Assembly (NCBI GenBank): GCA_903902855.1
Contig: CAIUWK010000072.1
Coordinates: forward strand, 62,001-126,000
Reading direction: 5' to 3'
Source of the DNA: an uncultured Geobacter sp.
GTDB taxonomy: Bacteria > Desulfobacterota > Desulfuromonadia > Geobacterales > CAIOGM01
DNA: 64,000 nucleotides
Shown here: positions 9,226-19,985 of the stretch, in pieces
Position numbering within the stretch: position 1 is the first letter of the stretch
Layout: each line of letters begins with the position of its first letter
Program-made: the position numbers and the translations under genes
The notes under the pieces: generated by a model
Told to the model about the DNA's origin: nothing
The model's database searches: none
Seen by the model: only the letters and a program-made list of their open reading frames with translations

Positions 9226-10255
9226 GGTGGCTCTTCCTTGGTGTTTGTCCCACCTTGGGGGTGTGGTGGATCAAGTCCTCCAGTTTGAGGACGGCAGTGG
9301 GCTGACCGAGAACGATGAGGGTATCCTTTGCCTCCAGAGTCGACTTCGGCTCGGGATTAAAGACCATTCGTCCGTTCTTTTTCTTGATCCCGACGATGAT
9401 GACCCCTGTCTCCCTTCGGAAGCCGGAGGTGATGAGGTTCTCACCCACAAAGGCGGAGTGATCAGGTATTTCGATCTCTTCCATCTGGAGCTCCAGGTGT
9501 CCCCGGCCGGTGGCGATTTCGATGAAGTCCACCACGTTGGGACGGAGGACCGCCTGGGCCATCCGGTTGCCGCCGATGGTATAGGGGGAGATGACCTTGT
9601 TGGCTCCGGCTCGCTGGAGTTTGAGCTCTGATCCCTCTTCGCCGGAGCGGGCCAGGATATAGAGATCGGGGTTGAGCCCCCGGGCTGTCAGGGTGATATA
9701 GACATTCTCCGTGTCCGAGGTGACGGCGGTGATCAACCCCTTGGCATCCTTGATCCCTGCGTGGAGCAGGGTTTCGTCGGCGGTGGCATCGCCATGGATG
9801 ACCAGATAGACGTCGGACAGCCTCTCGGCGATCTGCGGATCCTTCTCCACCACCACGAAGGAGAGCGGTTTGGCGGCGAACTCCTTGCAAATGAGACTCC
9901 CGATGCGGCCATAACCGCAGATGATGTAGTGATTCTTCAGTGATCTGATCCGGTTTTCCACCTTCTTCCTCCCGATGATCCGCTGAAATTGCCCCTCGAA
10001 CATGATTTGCGCCAGGCTCCCGACGATGTACCCCAGGACGCTGACCCCCACGATGATCAGGGCGATGGTGAAGAGCTTCCCGGCGTCACTCAGGTCGTGG
10101 ACCTCCTTGAACCCCACGGTCCCCAGGGTGATGACGGTCATGTAGAGGGCGTCCAGAGGACGCCACCCCTCGATGGTGATATACCCCACTGTCCCGGCAG
10201 TGACCAGGAGGGACAGGACTAGGAGCGAAACTTTGAGATGGCGGACAGGGTCCAT
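9218..10255 (-). CDS. Potassium channel with RCK/TrkA domains
   Basis: The 345-residue inner-membrane protein has two membrane helices (about residues 8-26 and 61-83) around a pore loop with the selectivity filter TLGTVGFKE (residues 43-51). An RCK/TrkA-N domain follows (HYIICGYGRIGS from residue 109, DATADETL), then a TrkA-C domain (residues about 245-325). This is the MthK/Kch type, a ligand-gated K+ channel. It is the first gene of a minus-strand operon and runs divergently from selA. Confidence 0.9.
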   Translation of the reverse strand: MDPVRHLKVSLLVLSLLVTAGTVGYITIEGWRPLDALYMTVITLGTVGFKEVHDLSDAGKLFTIALIIVGVSVLGYIVGSLAQIMFEGQFQRIIGRKKVENRIRSLKNHYIICGYGRIGSLICKEFAAKPLSFVVVEKDPQIAERLSDVYLVIHGDATADETLLHAGIKDAKGLITAVTSDTENVYITLTARGLNPDLYILARSGEEGSELKLQRAGANKVISPYTIGGNRMAQAVLRPNVVDFIEIATGRGHLELQMEEIEIPDHSAFVGENLITSGFRRETGVIIVGIKKKNGRMVFNPEPKSTLEAKDTLIVLGQPTAVLKLEDLIHHTPKVGQTPRKSHHG

Positions 10256-10338
10256 ACGATAGTTCTCCCGCTGGGGACTTTACGTGGTCCCGGCGCAAAT
10301 TTCAAGCCGTTTTCCCGGCAACGGTACCCAGGGATCTC

Positions 10339-10366
10339 TTGACATTTATTACCTCTTCACTAGAAT
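10339..10366 (+). promoter_or_regulatory. Sigma-70 promoter of selA
   Basis: A consensus TTGACA (10339-10344) and TAGAAT (10361-10366) are separated by 16 bases. The predicted start is at about 10373, right at the selA ATG, so the message may be leaderless. Confidence 0.6.
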
Positions 10367-10373
10367 GCCGGTC

Positions 10374-11753
10374 ATGACTCCCTATAGCGATATCCCCAAG
10401 GTTGACCGAATGCTGGCTTGGCCGGCTATGACTGCCGCGCTCCGGGAGCATCCCCGCCCTGTGGTGCTGGCGGCGCTCCGGTCGGTGCTGGATACCGTGA
10501 GGAAAGGGTTTCTCCGGGGAGAAGCGATTCCTCTGGACGAGAGTTCCCTGTCGGACCGCTTCCGCAACGCCCTGGACTCCGCCACCACCCCCACTCTGCG
10601 TAAGGTTGTCAATGGCGCCGGTATCGTCATCCATACCAATCTGGGGCGGGCGCCGCTCTCCCGCGCCGTTGCCTCCGCCCTGAATGATGCGGCATACGGC
10701 TATTCCACTCTGGAGTACAATCTGGCCACCGGTGAGCGGGGGAGTCGCCTGGAGCATGTGGCCGGTCTGCTTCGTGAACTGACCGGCGCGGAGGGGGCTT
10801 TGGTGGTGAACAACAACGCCGCAGCGCTTCTTCTTGCCCTCACCACGCTGGGGAGCGGACGGGAGGGGATCGTCTCTAGGGGGGAACTGGTGGAGATCGG
10901 CGGGGCCTTCCGTATCCCCGACATCATGGGGCAGAGCGGAGTCATTCTCCGGGAGGTGGGGGCCACCAATCGAACCCACCTCCGGGATTATGAAGCGGCA
11001 ATCTCTCCCGCCACCGGGCTCCTCCTCAAGGTGCATCCCAGCAACTTCGCCATGGTGGGGTTTACCGCGGAGGTCTCCCCTGCCGATCTGGTTCGCTTGG
11101 GACGGAAGCACTCCCTGCCGGTGATGGTGGACGCCGGGAGCGGCTGTCTCATCGATCTGACCCGTTTCGGGATCAGCGGTGAGCCGATGGTGAGGGAGTT
11201 CATCTGCGCCGGGGTGGATCTGGTCACCTTCAGCGGCGACAAGCTCTTGGGGGGGCCCCAAGCAGGAATCATCGTGGGGAAGGAGGAGTTTCTTCGCCCC
11301 ATGCGCAACCACCCGCTCTTGAGGGCGCTCCGGCTGGATAAACTGACCCTGGCTGCGTTGGAAGGGACTTTACGTCTTTATCAAGACGAGCGGCAGGCCT
11401 TGGCGGAGATTCCGGTTCTCCGGATGCTCACCCTCTCCGCAGCTGAACTTCGTAGTCGTGGCCGGAAGCTGCTCCGAAAGCTCCGACAGTTGCTCCCGGC
11501 GGGGGTCTCCCTGGAGCTCATGGACGGTGTTTCACACCCAGGGGGCGGTTCCTACCCGCTTCTCTCTCTCCCCACCACCCTTCTTCTCATCTCGTGCCAA
11601 GGGATCTCCCCCCAGGAGATCGAGGAGCGCTTCCGGAGAGCTCCCGTGCCGGTCATCGGACGGATCTCTTCCGGTCGCTTTCTCCTGGACCTCCGCACCT
11701 TGCAGGAAGAAGAGTCGCCCTACCTCATTGCCGCGCTTCGCACTCTGATCTGA
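10374..11753 (+). CDS. selA: L-seryl-tRNA(Sec) selenium transferase (selenocysteine synthase)
   Basis: The 459-residue PLP enzyme converts seryl-tRNA(Sec) to selenocysteinyl-tRNA(Sec) with selenophosphate. The N-terminal IPKVDRML, the NNNAAALLLAL segment, the VDAGSGCLIDL segment and the PLP-binding Lys290 in FSGDKLLGGPQAG identify it. The ATG at 10374 fits the family start; a longer in-frame start at 10284 would include the promoter. There is no ribosome site before it. selB and the tRNA(Sec) gene are not in the window. Presence of selA implies selenoproteins, such as formate dehydrogenase, elsewhere in the genome. Confidence 0.95.
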   Translation: MTPYSDIPKVDRMLAWPAMTAALREHPRPVVLAALRSVLDTVRKGFLRGEAIPLDESSLSDRFRNALDSATTPTLRKVVNGAGIVIHTNLGRAPLSRAVASALNDAAYGYSTLEYNLATGERGSRLEHVAGLLRELTGAEGALVVNNNAAALLLALTTLGSGREGIVSRGELVEIGGAFRIPDIMGQSGVILREVGATNRTHLRDYEAAISPATGLLLKVHPSNFAMVGFTAEVSPADLVRLGRKHSLPVMVDAGSGCLIDLTRFGISGEPMVREFICAGVDLVTFSGDKLLGGPQAGIIVGKEEFLRPMRNHPLLRALRLDKLTLAALEGTLRLYQDERQALAEIPVLRMLTLSAAELRSRGRKLLRKLRQLLPAGVSLELMDGVSHPGGGSYPLLSLPTTLLLISCQGISPQEIEERFRRAPVPVIGRISSGRFLLDLRTLQEEESPYLIAALRTLI

Positions 11754-11786
11754 AGTCGCACCCTTCTCCGTATGCCCCTGAAACAA

Positions 11787-11832
11787 CGCCCCCCAACCCC
11801 ATCGATGTACTTTTAAAGGGATTGGGGGGCGC
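11787..11832. terminator. Bidirectional terminator between selA and the RCC1 protein
   Basis: CGCCCCCCAACCCC pairs with GGGATTGGGGGGCG around a loop containing ATCGATGTAC; a T/A-rich stretch is in the loop. The genes converge here. Confidence 0.75.
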
Positions 11833-11898
11833 TTGTGTCTCCGGGAGGAGTGGTGCTCTGTCAGTTTGAAGTCGCTCAAAATGCTAACATCTCAACGA

Positions 11899-14800
11899 TC
11901 AATAGCCGGAAACCTCGATCTCCGCCAAGCGGCTGTAGCCATCCAAGGTTGCCGTAATCTGGACGCGGATCCGGTCGGTGATGACTGTCGGGAATGTGAA
12001 CGTACGCCATACCAGGTTATTCCCCGTGACGCTCCCGCTGGTTACAGTCGCCCACCCCGTTCCTGTCGGACCACACGCGGCCGCAGTCGGATCCGTACAA
12101 TACTGCACATTAAAGGCCGTGACTCCGTATTTGGTGAACAGGGTGGTTGTCGTCGGGATAATCGGGCTGGTAAAGGCATCCTGAATGGAGAAGACATCAA
12201 TCCCGCTAATGGTCTTCCGGCCGTTGAACTGCACCTGGACCCACTCGGGGAAGTTATTCTTTTTGCCGTTGTACCAGCCGCCGCCGGCGCCCCAGACTGA
12301 GCCCTTACGGTCACCGTTATTGACCGAGGAAGCGGGATAGTTTGCAGAGGCAGTGTTAGAGGCGGTCGCCACGCCGCCGTTGGCCTGGAGGGCCACATTG
12401 CCGTTAACCGCCAGGGAGACTGAGGCCGTTATGGTGGTGTAGTTGGCCGTGTCGGAGGGGGTGAAGGTCGCGAACAGGGTCTGCGCTCCCATGGCGGAGA
12501 GTACCGTCCCCGCGGCGGGGGTATAGGCGAACGTCCCTGCCACAGAGGCGGTGGCGTTTAACTGGGTGGTTGAGAGAGACGTTCCCATGGTCACCGCGGC
12601 CGGGGTAGCCCAGGTGATGACGGGGGTTGCCTTGTTGACGACCAGGCTCACCGTGGCGGTGGCCGAGGTGTAGTTCACCGTGTCGGTGGGGGTGAAGGTA
12701 ATCGACAGTGTCTGGGTTCCCGTGCTGAGGAGCGACCCATTGGCGGGGGTGTAGCTGAATGTTCCCGGTACGGAGGTGGTGGCGTTCAGCTGGGTGGCGG
12801 AAAGCGCCGTACCGTAGGTGATGGCCGCCGGATTAGCCCAGGTAATGACGGGGGTTGCTTTGTTGACGACCAGGCTCACCGTGGCGGTGGCCGAGGTGTA
12901 GTTCACCGTGTCGGTGGGGGTAAATGTGGTCGACAGTGTCTGGGTTCCCGTGCTGAGGACCATTCCGCCGGCAGGGGTATAGCTGAACGTTCCCGGCACG
13001 GAGGCCGTGGCGTTCAGCTGGGTGGTGGAGAGCGGTGTGCCGTAGGTGATGGCCGCCGGATTAGCCCAAGTGATGGCCGGCGTTGTGGGGACCACGCTAC
13101 CACCAGCGGTTCCGTACGCCTCGACCTCGGCCAGACGGCTGTAGCCATCCAAGGTTGCAGTGATCTGGACACGAATCCGGTCGGTGGTGACTGCCGGGAA
13201 TGTGAAGGTACGCCATACCAGGTTATTCCCTGTGACGTTTCCGTTGGTTACCGTTGTCCATCCCGTTCCTGTTGGACCACACGTGGCCGCAGTCGGATCC
13301 GTACAATACTGGACATTGAAGGCGGTGACTCCGTATTTGGTGAACAGGGTGGTTGTCGTTGGGATAATCGGGCTGGTAAAGGCATCCTGAATGGAGAAGA
13401 CATCGATCTCGTCAATGCTCTTCTGGCCGTTGAACTGCACCTGGACCCACTCAGGGAACGCTCCTTTCTTACCGTTGTACCAGCCGCCGCCGGCACCCCA
13501 GACAGAGCCCCTACTGTCGCCGTTATTGATCGAGGAAGCGGGATAGCTTGCAGAGGCAGTGTTGGAGGCGGTCGCCACGCCGCCGTTGGCCTGGAGGGCC
13601 ACGTTGGTGCGGGTGACGGCACCCGTAACGATCAGGGAGAGGGAAGTGGTGGCCCCAGTGTAGTTGGCCGGATCTTTGGGGGTAAAGGTAACTGACAGTG
13701 CCTGCGTCCCAGCGGTGGAAAGCACCGTGCCGGCGGCGGGGGTGTAGGCGAAGGTGCCCGCTACGGAGGCGGTGGCGTTCAGCTGGGTGGCGGATAGGGT
13801 GGTTCCCACCGCGACTGCAGCCGGGGACGCCCATGTAATGACGGAGGTCACCTTGTTGACGACCAGATTGACCGTGGCTGTGGTTGAGGTGTAGTTCGCC
13901 GTGTCGGTGGGGGTGAAGGTGCCCGACAGGGTCTGGGTTCCCGCAGACAGCACTGTCCCGCTGGTGGGGGTGTAGCTGAACGTTCCCGGTACGGAGGCGG
14001 TGGCGTTTAACTGGGTAGTGGAGAGCGCCGTGCCGTAGGTGATGGCCGCCGGATTAGCCCAGCTGATGACGGGGGTTGCCTTGTTGACGACCAAGCTCAC
14101 CGTGGCGGTGGTTGAGGTGTAGTTCGCCGTGTCGGTGGGGGTGAAGGTGGTTGACAAGGTCTGGGTTCCCGTGCTGAGGACCATTCCGCTGGCGGGGGTG
14201 TAGCTGAACGTTCCCGGCACGGAGGCGGTGGCGTTCAGCTGGGTGGCGGAGAGAGGTGTGCCGTAGGTGATGGTCGCCGGATTAGCCCAAGTGATGGTCG
14301 ACGTTGTGGGGAGCACGCTATCACCAGAGGTTCCGTACGCCTCGACTTCGGCCAGACGGCTGTAGCCATCCACGGTTGCTGTGATCTGGACACGGATTCG
14401 GTCGGTGGTGACTGCCGGGAATGTGACGGTGCGCCATGTCAGATTGTTGCCGGTGATGCTCCCGTTCGTTACTGTTGCCCAGCCCGTTCCTGTTGAAGTA
14501 CACGTGGCTGCAGTTGTATCAGTACAATACTGAACGTTAAAGGCGGTGACTCCGTATTTGGTGAACAGGGTGGTTGTTGTCGGGACAATCGGGCTGGCAT
14601 AGGCATCCTGAATAGAGAAGATATCGACCTCGTCAATGCTCTTCTGGCCGTTGAACTGCAGCTGAACCCACTCGGGGAAGTTATTCTTTTTGCCGTTGTA
14701 CCAGCCGCCGCCGGCACCCCAGACAGAGCCTTTGCGGTCGCCGTTGTTCACTGAGGACGCGGGATAGCTTGCAGAGGCAGCGTTGGAGGCGGTCGCCACG

Positions 14801-17800
14801 CCGCCGTTGGTTTGGAGTGCTACGTTGGTGCGGGTGGTCGCGGCAGTCCACTTGGCGTAGAGAGTGGTGTCGGCAGTGATCGCCGTCGTGAAAGAGAAGG
14901 ATATCGTCAGGGCGGCGTCGCTGAACCAGCCGGCAAAGGTGTAGCCGGTTCTGGTGGGGGCGACGGGGAGCGTGGCGGTGGTGTTGTAGGCGACGGTCTG
15001 GCCGGCGACGGCGCTGCCGCCGTTGCTGGTGAAGGTGACGGCGTAGCTGGTGATGGTCCACTTGGCGTAGAGGGTGATATCAGCGGTGACCGGTGTCGCG
15101 AAGACGAAGGGGGTCGTCAGCGCGGCGTCGCTGAACCAGCCGGCGAAGGTGTAGCCGGTTCTGGTGGGGGCGACGGGGAGCGCGGCGGTGGTGTTGTAGG
15201 CGACGGTCTGGCTGGCGACGGCGCTGCCGCCGTTGCTGGTGAAGGTGACGGCGTAGGTGTTGGCCGTCCACTTGGCGTACAACATGATATCTGCTGTGAC
15301 CGGTGTCGCGAAGACGAAGGGGGTCGTCAGCGCGGCATCGCTGAACCAGCCGGCAAAGGTGTAACCGGTCCTGGTGGGGGCGACGGGGAGCGTGGCGGTA
15401 GTGTTATACGGTACGGTCTGGCCGGCGATGGCGCTCCCGCCGTTGCTGTTGTAGGTGACGGTGTAGACCGGAATAATTTTTAAGGTGAATATCGTTGTTA
15501 CCCAATTCCCTTCAGGGTCACTGACCGTGACAGGGAAGGTATACATCCCGGGATTTTGCGGCATACCGCTCAATATGGCGCCATTGAGAGTGAGATTGGG
15601 GGGCAGGGGGCCGGTGCTGTTCCAGCTGTACCCGAGAACACCCGGAGTGCCGCCTGTTGCCGTTAAGGTCTGAGTGTACGGTATCCCGACTATCCCGTCC
15701 GGTAGAGGAGATGTGGTGGTAATCGAGACCCCCAGAGCTGCCTGCGGCGTTGCCGTAGCGGTGACACCGCCGGAGATGTTGAACGAATTGTCATAGGCGC
15801 AGACCCTGTAATAATAGGCCGTGCCATTGGTGAGACCTATCTGGTGATAGCTGGTGCCCGGACCGATATACAAAGTCGTTCCTGCGGCGCAACTTGCCGG
15901 CGCGGCGCCGGTGGCGTAGACAAGTTTGTAGCCATAGATGCCACTCGACGCATCACTGAAACCGCTCCAGGAGAGACCTACTCTGGTGTTACCGGGAGAG
16001 GCGGTCAGTGCACCGCCAGTCGGCGCAACGATATCACTGACGGTGAGATTTATGAGCGCTTGTTGCGGCACGATCGTTACCATGCCTGTGCCGAGCTGTC
16101 CGTACTGATCTGATCCCCAGGCAAAAATTGCGCCATTACCCGCCAGAGCCAGAGAGTGGTTGGTGCCGGCGGCCAGCGCCGTTATCCCGGAGAGACCGAT
16201 TACAGAAGTGGGCGCCAGGGTGCCGGTAAAGGTCCCGTTGCCACGTTCACCGGAAAAGTTGCTGCCCCATGACGCCACCGTTCCATCTGACCTTAATGCC
16301 AGGTTGTGCCAGCCCGCTGCGGCGATGGCGGTGATCCCTGTGAGAGAGGCTATCTGGACCGGCGTGGTTACGGTCGTGCCTATCGTGCCGGCGCCAAGCT
16401 CGCCATAATCATTCGTGCCCCAGGCCCAGACCGTAGCGTCACTCTTTAGTCCCAGAATGTGATAGAAGCCGCAGGCAACAGTGTTGATGCCGGTGAAGCC
16501 GTTTATCCGGGTTGGGTACGGGATAGGTTGCATGTTCCCGTTACCCATGACCCCCCAGTACCAGACAGAACCGTCGGTAAGTGCCGCTACGGTCCGGTAC
16601 CCACCAGCTGCGATCGCTTTGACGGTCATTCCTGCGGGAGGCCACGAAATGATGGAACTGCTCACGGGGTCTATGTACTTATTAACCTTGACCGGTGAGG
16701 CGCTGAATGACGCACCACCGTTGCCAAGTTGCCCGAAAGCATTGTCTCCCCAGGTCAAAACGGTTCCGTCACTCTTCAGGGCGATGGAGTGATTATCTCC
16801 TGCCGCAATTGCGGTTATCCCGCTCAGTGCCGTAATCGGAAGCGGCAAGGAGATGGTCGTGGCCGTCCCAGTGCCGAGTTGCCCGAAATAATTGTCTCCC
16901 CAGGTATAGACCTGCCCGCCAATGGTCAGGGCTACGGAGTGGTTGAGTCCGCCCGTAACGTGTATTGCTCCGGAAACAGCCGAAGCAGAGACCGGCACGG
17001 AACTCTGCTCCGTGAATAGGCCGGTCCCCAGTTGACCGTAATCGTTCGCCCCCCAGCCGCTAACGTTGCCGCCGCTCAAGGCTGCCAGGGAATGGGCGTC
17101 TCCGGCACCGATTGCCGTGGCGTCGGTAATACTATTGACCTGCACGGGGAGCGAACTCAGGGATTTGGTGCCGTTGCCGAACTGCCCGTTCAGGTTGTTA
17201 CCCCACGCCCAGACAGACCCGTCGGCTTTCAAGGCCATTGAGAAAGCGGTTCCTGTTGCAACCATCACGACAGAACCCGCAGCAGTTATGCCCTGAACCT
17301 GAACAGGTGAGAGGCTTTTTGTTCTGGTGTCGTTGCCCAACTGGCCGTCACCGTTCTCCCCCCAGTTCCAGACAGAAACGGGTGTGCCGCCGACTATTGC
17401 CATGGTATTGTTGGAACCGGCGGAGATTGCCGTGGCCGTGCCTGTCAACGTTGCCCGGGTCGGGACCAGACTGTTGGCCCTTAGTGTCCCGTCGCCCAGT
17501 TGGCCGGCACTGTTGTCCCCCCATCCCCAGACGGAGCCATCCTGCAGGAGGATAACCGAGTGTGCCCTGCCAACAGCGACCGAGACGGCTGGTGTCGTGG
17601 CAACGCTGGGCAGGCCGCTCACGGCGACCGGAGTGAGACGCTGGGTGGTGGTACCATCGCCCAGTTGGCCGCTGGAATTGTCTCCCCAAGCCAGGATCGT
17701 GCCGTCCTTCATCAGTGCTATGGCATGGTTTGTCCCTGCGGATACCGCTAGAGCCGGATTCGCCGCTGACGGGCCGATCACCTGGACCGGTGTCACGCTG

Positions 17801-18339
17801 TTAGTCGTCGTGCCGTTGCCGAGTTGGCCGTAATAGTTGAGTCCCCATGCCCAGACCGTGCCGTCGCTTTTCACCACAACCGTGTGAGAGTCTCCGGCAG
17901 CCACTGCCACAACGCCGGTTATGATGGTGGCGGTCACCTTGGCAGGGGTAAGCTGGGGTTTCGGAAATTGGGTGAAGGTGTCTTTCGTGGTCGTGTAGCC
18001 CAGCTGACCGTAGGTATTTTCACCCCACGTGTAGACGGTCCCGTCGTTCCTGAGCGCCACTGTGTGACTTCGCCCGGCAGAGACCATCGTGAAGGCGCTT
18101 CCGGTGGGAATAGTCGCAGGGACCGGGAGGGAGCTGTCGGCCTGCGTACCGTTTCCCAACTGGCCGGAATCGTTCAACCCCCAAGACCAGATCGTGCCGT
18201 TGCTCTTGAGCGCCACACCGTACGAGGCGCCGGCAGCGATCTGTTGGGGGAGTACTGCCGCCATGCTGTTGTGCGGCGCTGCGAGCAATAGCATGAAGGT
18301 TGCCAACAAAAATACGACAGAGATGTTTAGTCTGGTCAT
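11899..18339 (-). CDS. Giant secreted RCC1 / InlB-repeat / discoidin / Ig-like repeat protein
   Basis: The 2146-residue protein starts with a signal peptide ([20 protein letters not shown]...MAA). The ATG at 18339 is chosen because GGAAGGACACC lies just upstream; 13 further in-frame residues are possible. From the N-terminus: about fifteen RCC1 propeller repeats (xVWAWGxNxxGQLGxGT; DNA about 18240 to 16030), a fibronectin III-like domain (to about 15740), a putative Ig/cadherin-like domain (to 15480), three InlB/Listeria-Bacteroides repeats ([16 protein letters not shown]; 15480-14842), then discoidin-like F5/8C modules (14840-14320, 13620-13110, 12405-11902) alternating with two blocks of three MBG-type Ig-like repeats (14310-13625 and 13090-12410). 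Probably a surface adhesin or matrix protein. No anchor motif is seen at the C-terminus. The modules are nearly identical at the DNA level. Confidence 0.85.
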   Translation of the reverse strand: MTRLNISVVFLLATFMLLLAAPHNSMAAVLPQQIAAGASYGVALKSNGTIWSWGLNDSGQLGNGTQADSSLPVPATIPTGSAFTMVSAGRSHTVALRNDGTVYTWGENTYGQLGYTTTKDTFTQFPKPQLTPAKVTATIITGVVAVAAGDSHTVVVKSDGTVWAWGLNYYGQLGNGTTTNSVTPVQVIGPSAANPALAVSAGTNHAIALMKDGTILAWGDNSSGQLGDGTTTQRLTPVAVSGLPSVATTPAVSVAVGRAHSVILLQDGSVWGWGDNSAGQLGDGTLRANSLVPTRATLTGTATAISAGSNNTMAIVGGTPVSVWNWGENGDGQLGNDTRTKSLSPVQVQGITAAGSVVMVATGTAFSMALKADGSVWAWGNNLNGQFGNGTKSLSSLPVQVNSITDATAIGAGDAHSLAALSGGNVSGWGANDYGQLGTGLFTEQSSVPVSASAVSGAIHVTGGLNHSVALTIGGQVYTWGDNYFGQLGTGTATTISLPLPITALSGITAIAAGDNHSIALKSDGTVLTWGDNAFGQLGNGGASFSASPVKVNKYIDPVSSSIISWPPAGMTVKAIAAGGYRTVAALTDGSVWYWGVMGNGNMQPIPYPTRINGFTGINTVACGFYHILGLKSDATVWAWGTNDYGELGAGTIGTTVTTPVQIASLTGITAIAAAGWHNLALRSDGTVASWGSNFSGERGNGTFTGTLAPTSVIGLSGITALAAGTNHSLALAGNGAIFAWGSDQYGQLGTGMVTIVPQQALINLTVSDIVAPTGGALTASPGNTRVGLSWSGFSDASSGIYGYKLVYATGAAPASCAAGTTLYIGPGTSYHQIGLTNGTAYYYRVCAYDNSFNISGGVTATATPQAALGVSITTTSPLPDGIVGIPYTQTLTATGGTPGVLGYSWNSTGPLPPNLTLNGAILSGMPQNPGMYTFPVTVSDPEGNWVTTIFTLKIIPVYTVTYNSNGGSAIAGQTVPYNTTATLPVAPTRTGYTFAGWFSDAALTTPFVFATPVTADIMLYAKWTANTYAVTFTSNGGSAVASQTVAYNTTAALPVAPTRTGYTFAGWFSDAALTTPFVFATPVTADITLYAKWTITSYAVTFTSNGGSAVAGQTVAYNTTATLPVAPTRTGYTFAGWFSDAALTISFSFTTAITADTTLYAKWTAATTRTNVALQTNGGVATASNAASASYPASSVNNGDRKGSVWGAGGGWYNGKKNNFPEWVQLQFNGQKSIDEVDIFSIQDAYASPIVPTTTTLFTKYGVTAFNVQYCTDTTAATCTSTGTGWATVTNGSITGNNLTWRTVTFPAVTTDRIRVQITATVDGYSRLAEVEAYGTSGDSVLPTTSTITWANPATITYGTPLSATQLNATASVPGTFSYTPASGMVLSTGTQTLSTTFTPTDTANYTSTTATVSLVVNKATPVISWANPAAITYGTALSTTQLNATASVPGTFSYTPTSGTVLSAGTQTLSGTFTPTDTANYTSTTATVNLVVNKVTSVITWASPAAVAVGTTLSATQLNATASVAGTFAYTPAAGTVLSTAGTQALSVTFTPKDPANYTGATTSLSLIVTGAVTRTNVALQANGGVATASNTASASYPASSINNGDSRGSVWGAGGGWYNGKKGAFPEWVQVQFNGQKSIDEIDVFSIQDAFTSPIIPTTTTLFTKYGVTAFNVQYCTDPTAATCGPTGTGWTTVTNGNVTGNNLVWRTFTFPAVTTDRIRVQITATLDGYSRLAEVEAYGTAGGSVVPTTPAITWANPAAITYGTPLSTTQLNATASVPGTFSYTPAGGMVLSTGTQTLSTTFTPTDTVNYTSATATVSLVVNKATPVITWANPAAITYGTALSATQLNATTSVPGTFSYTPANGSLLSTGTQTLSITFTPTDTVNYTSATATVSLVVNKATPVITWATPAAVTMGTSLSTTQLNATASVAGTFAYTPAAGTVLSAMGAQTLFATFTPSDTANYTTITASVSLAVNGNVALQANGGVATASNTASANYPASSVNNGDRKGSVWGAGGGWYNGKKNNFPEWVQVQFNGRKTISGIDVFSIQDAFTSPIIPTTTTLFTKYGVTAFNVQYCTDPTAAACGPTGTGWATVTSGSVTGNNLVWRTFTFPTVITDRIRVQITATLDGYSRLAEIEVSGY
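11902..14840 (-). repeat. Three near-identical ~500-bp discoidin modules and six ~200-bp Ig-like modules
   Basis: The discoidin-coding blocks at 11902-12405, 13110-13620 and 14320-14840 share long identical runs, for example TTTGGTGAACAGGGTGGTTG in each. Between them are two triplets of Ig-like repeats. Such direct repeats favour slippage and recombination. Confidence 0.85.
14842..15485 (-). repeat. Three tandem InlB B-type repeat units
   Basis: Three copies of about 212 bases, each encoding a 70-residue unit with [27 protein letters not shown] and LYAKWT. Long runs such as GCGTCGCTGAACCAGCCGGC recur with few changes. Confidence 0.85.
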
Positions 18340-18816
18340 GGTGTCCTTCCCGGTTGTCGGTGCATGTGATCCCATCACGGGGAAACGATGAAAGCCTTGC
18401 GGCGATTCGTTGCACTTCGATGGGGGTATGAAGTGAAAATGATTCCAAAATGGATTTTCTTGTGTTACGTTGCGGAAAATTTAGTTCTTTGCTTCATTTC
18501 GTATACAGAATAAGTCTTTGAGATGTATTCTCATCGGCATGTCGCCCTGAGGGGCACATTGTAATGGCTGCCAGTAAGTGGTTGATATTGTTTAATTTTT
18601 ATACTCAAAATTATGTTATTATATTGTAAGAGACGTTAGATATCAAGTTTATTGTTTTGTCGTCTGTCCGCAATCGGTGATGATACTTTTATTTATCCGT
18701 CTTTTTTCCGTTTATCTGAAGTTTAAGCTTGTTTGAGTGACTGCTGTCTCCGGGGGGATTGGTTGTGCTCCGCCGTTCCGAGTGGGTATGCCATGTCGCC
18801 TGTCTGAGGAGTTTGG

Positions 18817-18854
18817 TGTAAAGTTTTCCGAAAAATGTGTCGGAAAACTTTACA
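18817..18854. promoter_or_regulatory. Perfect inverted repeat, candidate enhancer-binding site
   Basis: Arms TGTAAAGTTTTCCGA and TCGGAAAACTTTACA (15 bases each, no mismatch) surround an 8-base spacer. It lies about 60-100 bases upstream of the sigma-54 promoter, the usual place for a bacterial enhancer-binding protein. Exosortase/PEP-CTERM systems of proteobacteria are known to use the PrsK/PrsR two-component system with sigma-54, so PrsR is the likely binder (inference). Confidence 0.6.
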
Positions 18855-18914
18855 ATCGGTCATATGGATTAAGAAGGAGACATTGTAAGTAGCTGTAAAT
18901 GTGATGGTGGTGAG

Positions 18915-18930
18915 TGGCATATTCCTTGCA
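18915..18930 (+). promoter_or_regulatory. Sigma-54 promoter of the PEP-CTERM gene
   Basis: TGGCATATTCCTTGCA matches the -24/-12 consensus almost completely, with GG and GC ten bases apart. The predicted start is about 18942, giving a leader of roughly 155 bases before the ATG at 19099. Confidence 0.7.
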
Positions 18931-19098
18931 AATAGTTCCCGAACTTGAGAGCGTAGCTTTTGCCTCATCTCTTTTGGGAAGGTCGAAGAAAGGAGGATGG
19001 TTTGACGAAAAATTTACATTGGGGTATGCGGCATACAGCTTGAACGTAAACAACAAAGAAACTTGGTCAGTCGAATGAAAATTAAAGGAGAAGTGGCT

Positions 19099-19863
19099 AT
19101 GAAAAATGTAGGGAAAGTGTTGGTGGGGTCATTTCTGGCGGTCATGATGTTTGCCGGTGTCGCGCAGGCGCTGACAATTACCACGTATAACGGAGAGGCT
19201 GATGATTCGAACTTCCTCTTGGGCCTTTATGGCCAGGGACAGACGTCACGTAACGTCGTGCTGTTCGACCAACTGGTGACCCATACGGGGTCTCTTAATC
19301 CGCAGGCAAGCAATGTTGATTTTCTGACATTAAATGCCGGCACCGTACATGTGAACGCCAGCGTCAGTTCTCTGAACCCCGACCCGCTGCTCGGCGTCAG
19401 TTACGCCTATGTTCCGGGGGTTGGAACCCTTCCTGTATGGCGCGATCAGGTGTCCACCGGCATCACGACGAAGTTTCTGTTTTATCCCAATGCCACTAAT
19501 CTCTGGGGAGTGACGGCCTTGGGCGCCCAGTTCACTCTCCAGGATCCGTATGGGTTGATCCCGGTTGAAAACAACATCGGCCTCATCTTCACCTTGCTGC
19601 TTTCCGACGGGACCACGGTTGCCGGAGGAACCGCCCTTGGTAATTCCGGTACTGTCACGTCCGGTTTTTGGGGATGGTCCATAGATGCCGGCACCAACCC
19701 GACAGGTCTCCAGATTGACGGACTCATCATCGAGAGTGCGACTGGAGATGCGCAAACCTTCGGTATGACTCAGTTGGAGTATAATCAGGTCCCTGAACCT
19801 TCCACCTTCCTCCTGCTGGGCGCCGGTTTGAGCGGACTTATGTTCCTGCGTCGCCGTAAATAG
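19099..19863 (+). CDS. PEP-CTERM sorting-domain protein
   Basis: The 254-residue protein has a signal peptide (about residues 1-24, ending AQA) and a textbook PEP-CTERM tail: VPEPSTFLLLGAGLSGLMFL followed by RRRK. The tail directs processing by exosortase at the inner membrane and export to the surface. The middle part (about 200 residues) is Gly/Thr/Asn-rich and of unknown function. The ATG at 19099 is chosen for AAAGGAG eight bases upstream; the in-frame start at 19063 has no ribosome site. Control appears to be through sigma-54 plus an enhancer site. A terminator follows. No exosortase gene lies in the window. Confidence 0.9.
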   Translation: MKNVGKVLVGSFLAVMMFAGVAQALTITTYNGEADDSNFLLGLYGQGQTSRNVVLFDQLVTHTGSLNPQASNVDFLTLNAGTVHVNASVSSLNPDPLLGVSYAYVPGVGTLPVWRDQVSTGITTKFLFYPNATNLWGVTALGAQFTLQDPYGLIPVENNIGLIFTLLLSDGTTVAGGTALGNSGTVTSGFWGWSIDAGTNPTGLQIDGLIIESATGDAQTFGMTQLEYNQVPEPSTFLLLGAGLSGLMFLRRRK

Positions 19864-19891
19864 AGAAAATAAAATGTCTCTCCAGTGACGG

Positions 19892-19932
19892 GCGTTCAAC
19901 CAAAGCAGAGATTCTGCGCTTCGGTTGAACGC
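19892..19932 (+). terminator. Rho-independent terminator of the PEP-CTERM gene
   Basis: GCGTTCAACC pairs with GGTTGAACGC, and the stem continues through AAGC/GCTT; the following GTTT is only weakly T-rich. Confidence 0.65.
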
Positions 19933-19985
19933 TGTTTCAGTAAGTCGATTATAGTGAAGCGTTAACCAACAAAAAGGAGTATACG

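Larger units (their letters stand above)
18340..19062. other. Long AT-rich divergent control region
   Basis: The 720 bases between the RCC1 gene and the PEP-CTERM gene hold no convincing gene. They are clearly more AT-rich than the flanks. Visible elements are a perfect 15-base-arm inverted repeat (18817-18854) and a sigma-54 promoter (18915-18930). I found no clear promoter for the minus-strand RCC1 gene and no recognisable riboswitch. Confidence 0.6.

Noticed and set aside
18340-19062. GEMM (c-di-GMP/cGAMP) riboswitch, frequent in Geobacter
   Set aside because: The conserved ACGCAAAGCC and GGGCAAACC elements are not present on either strand of this region.
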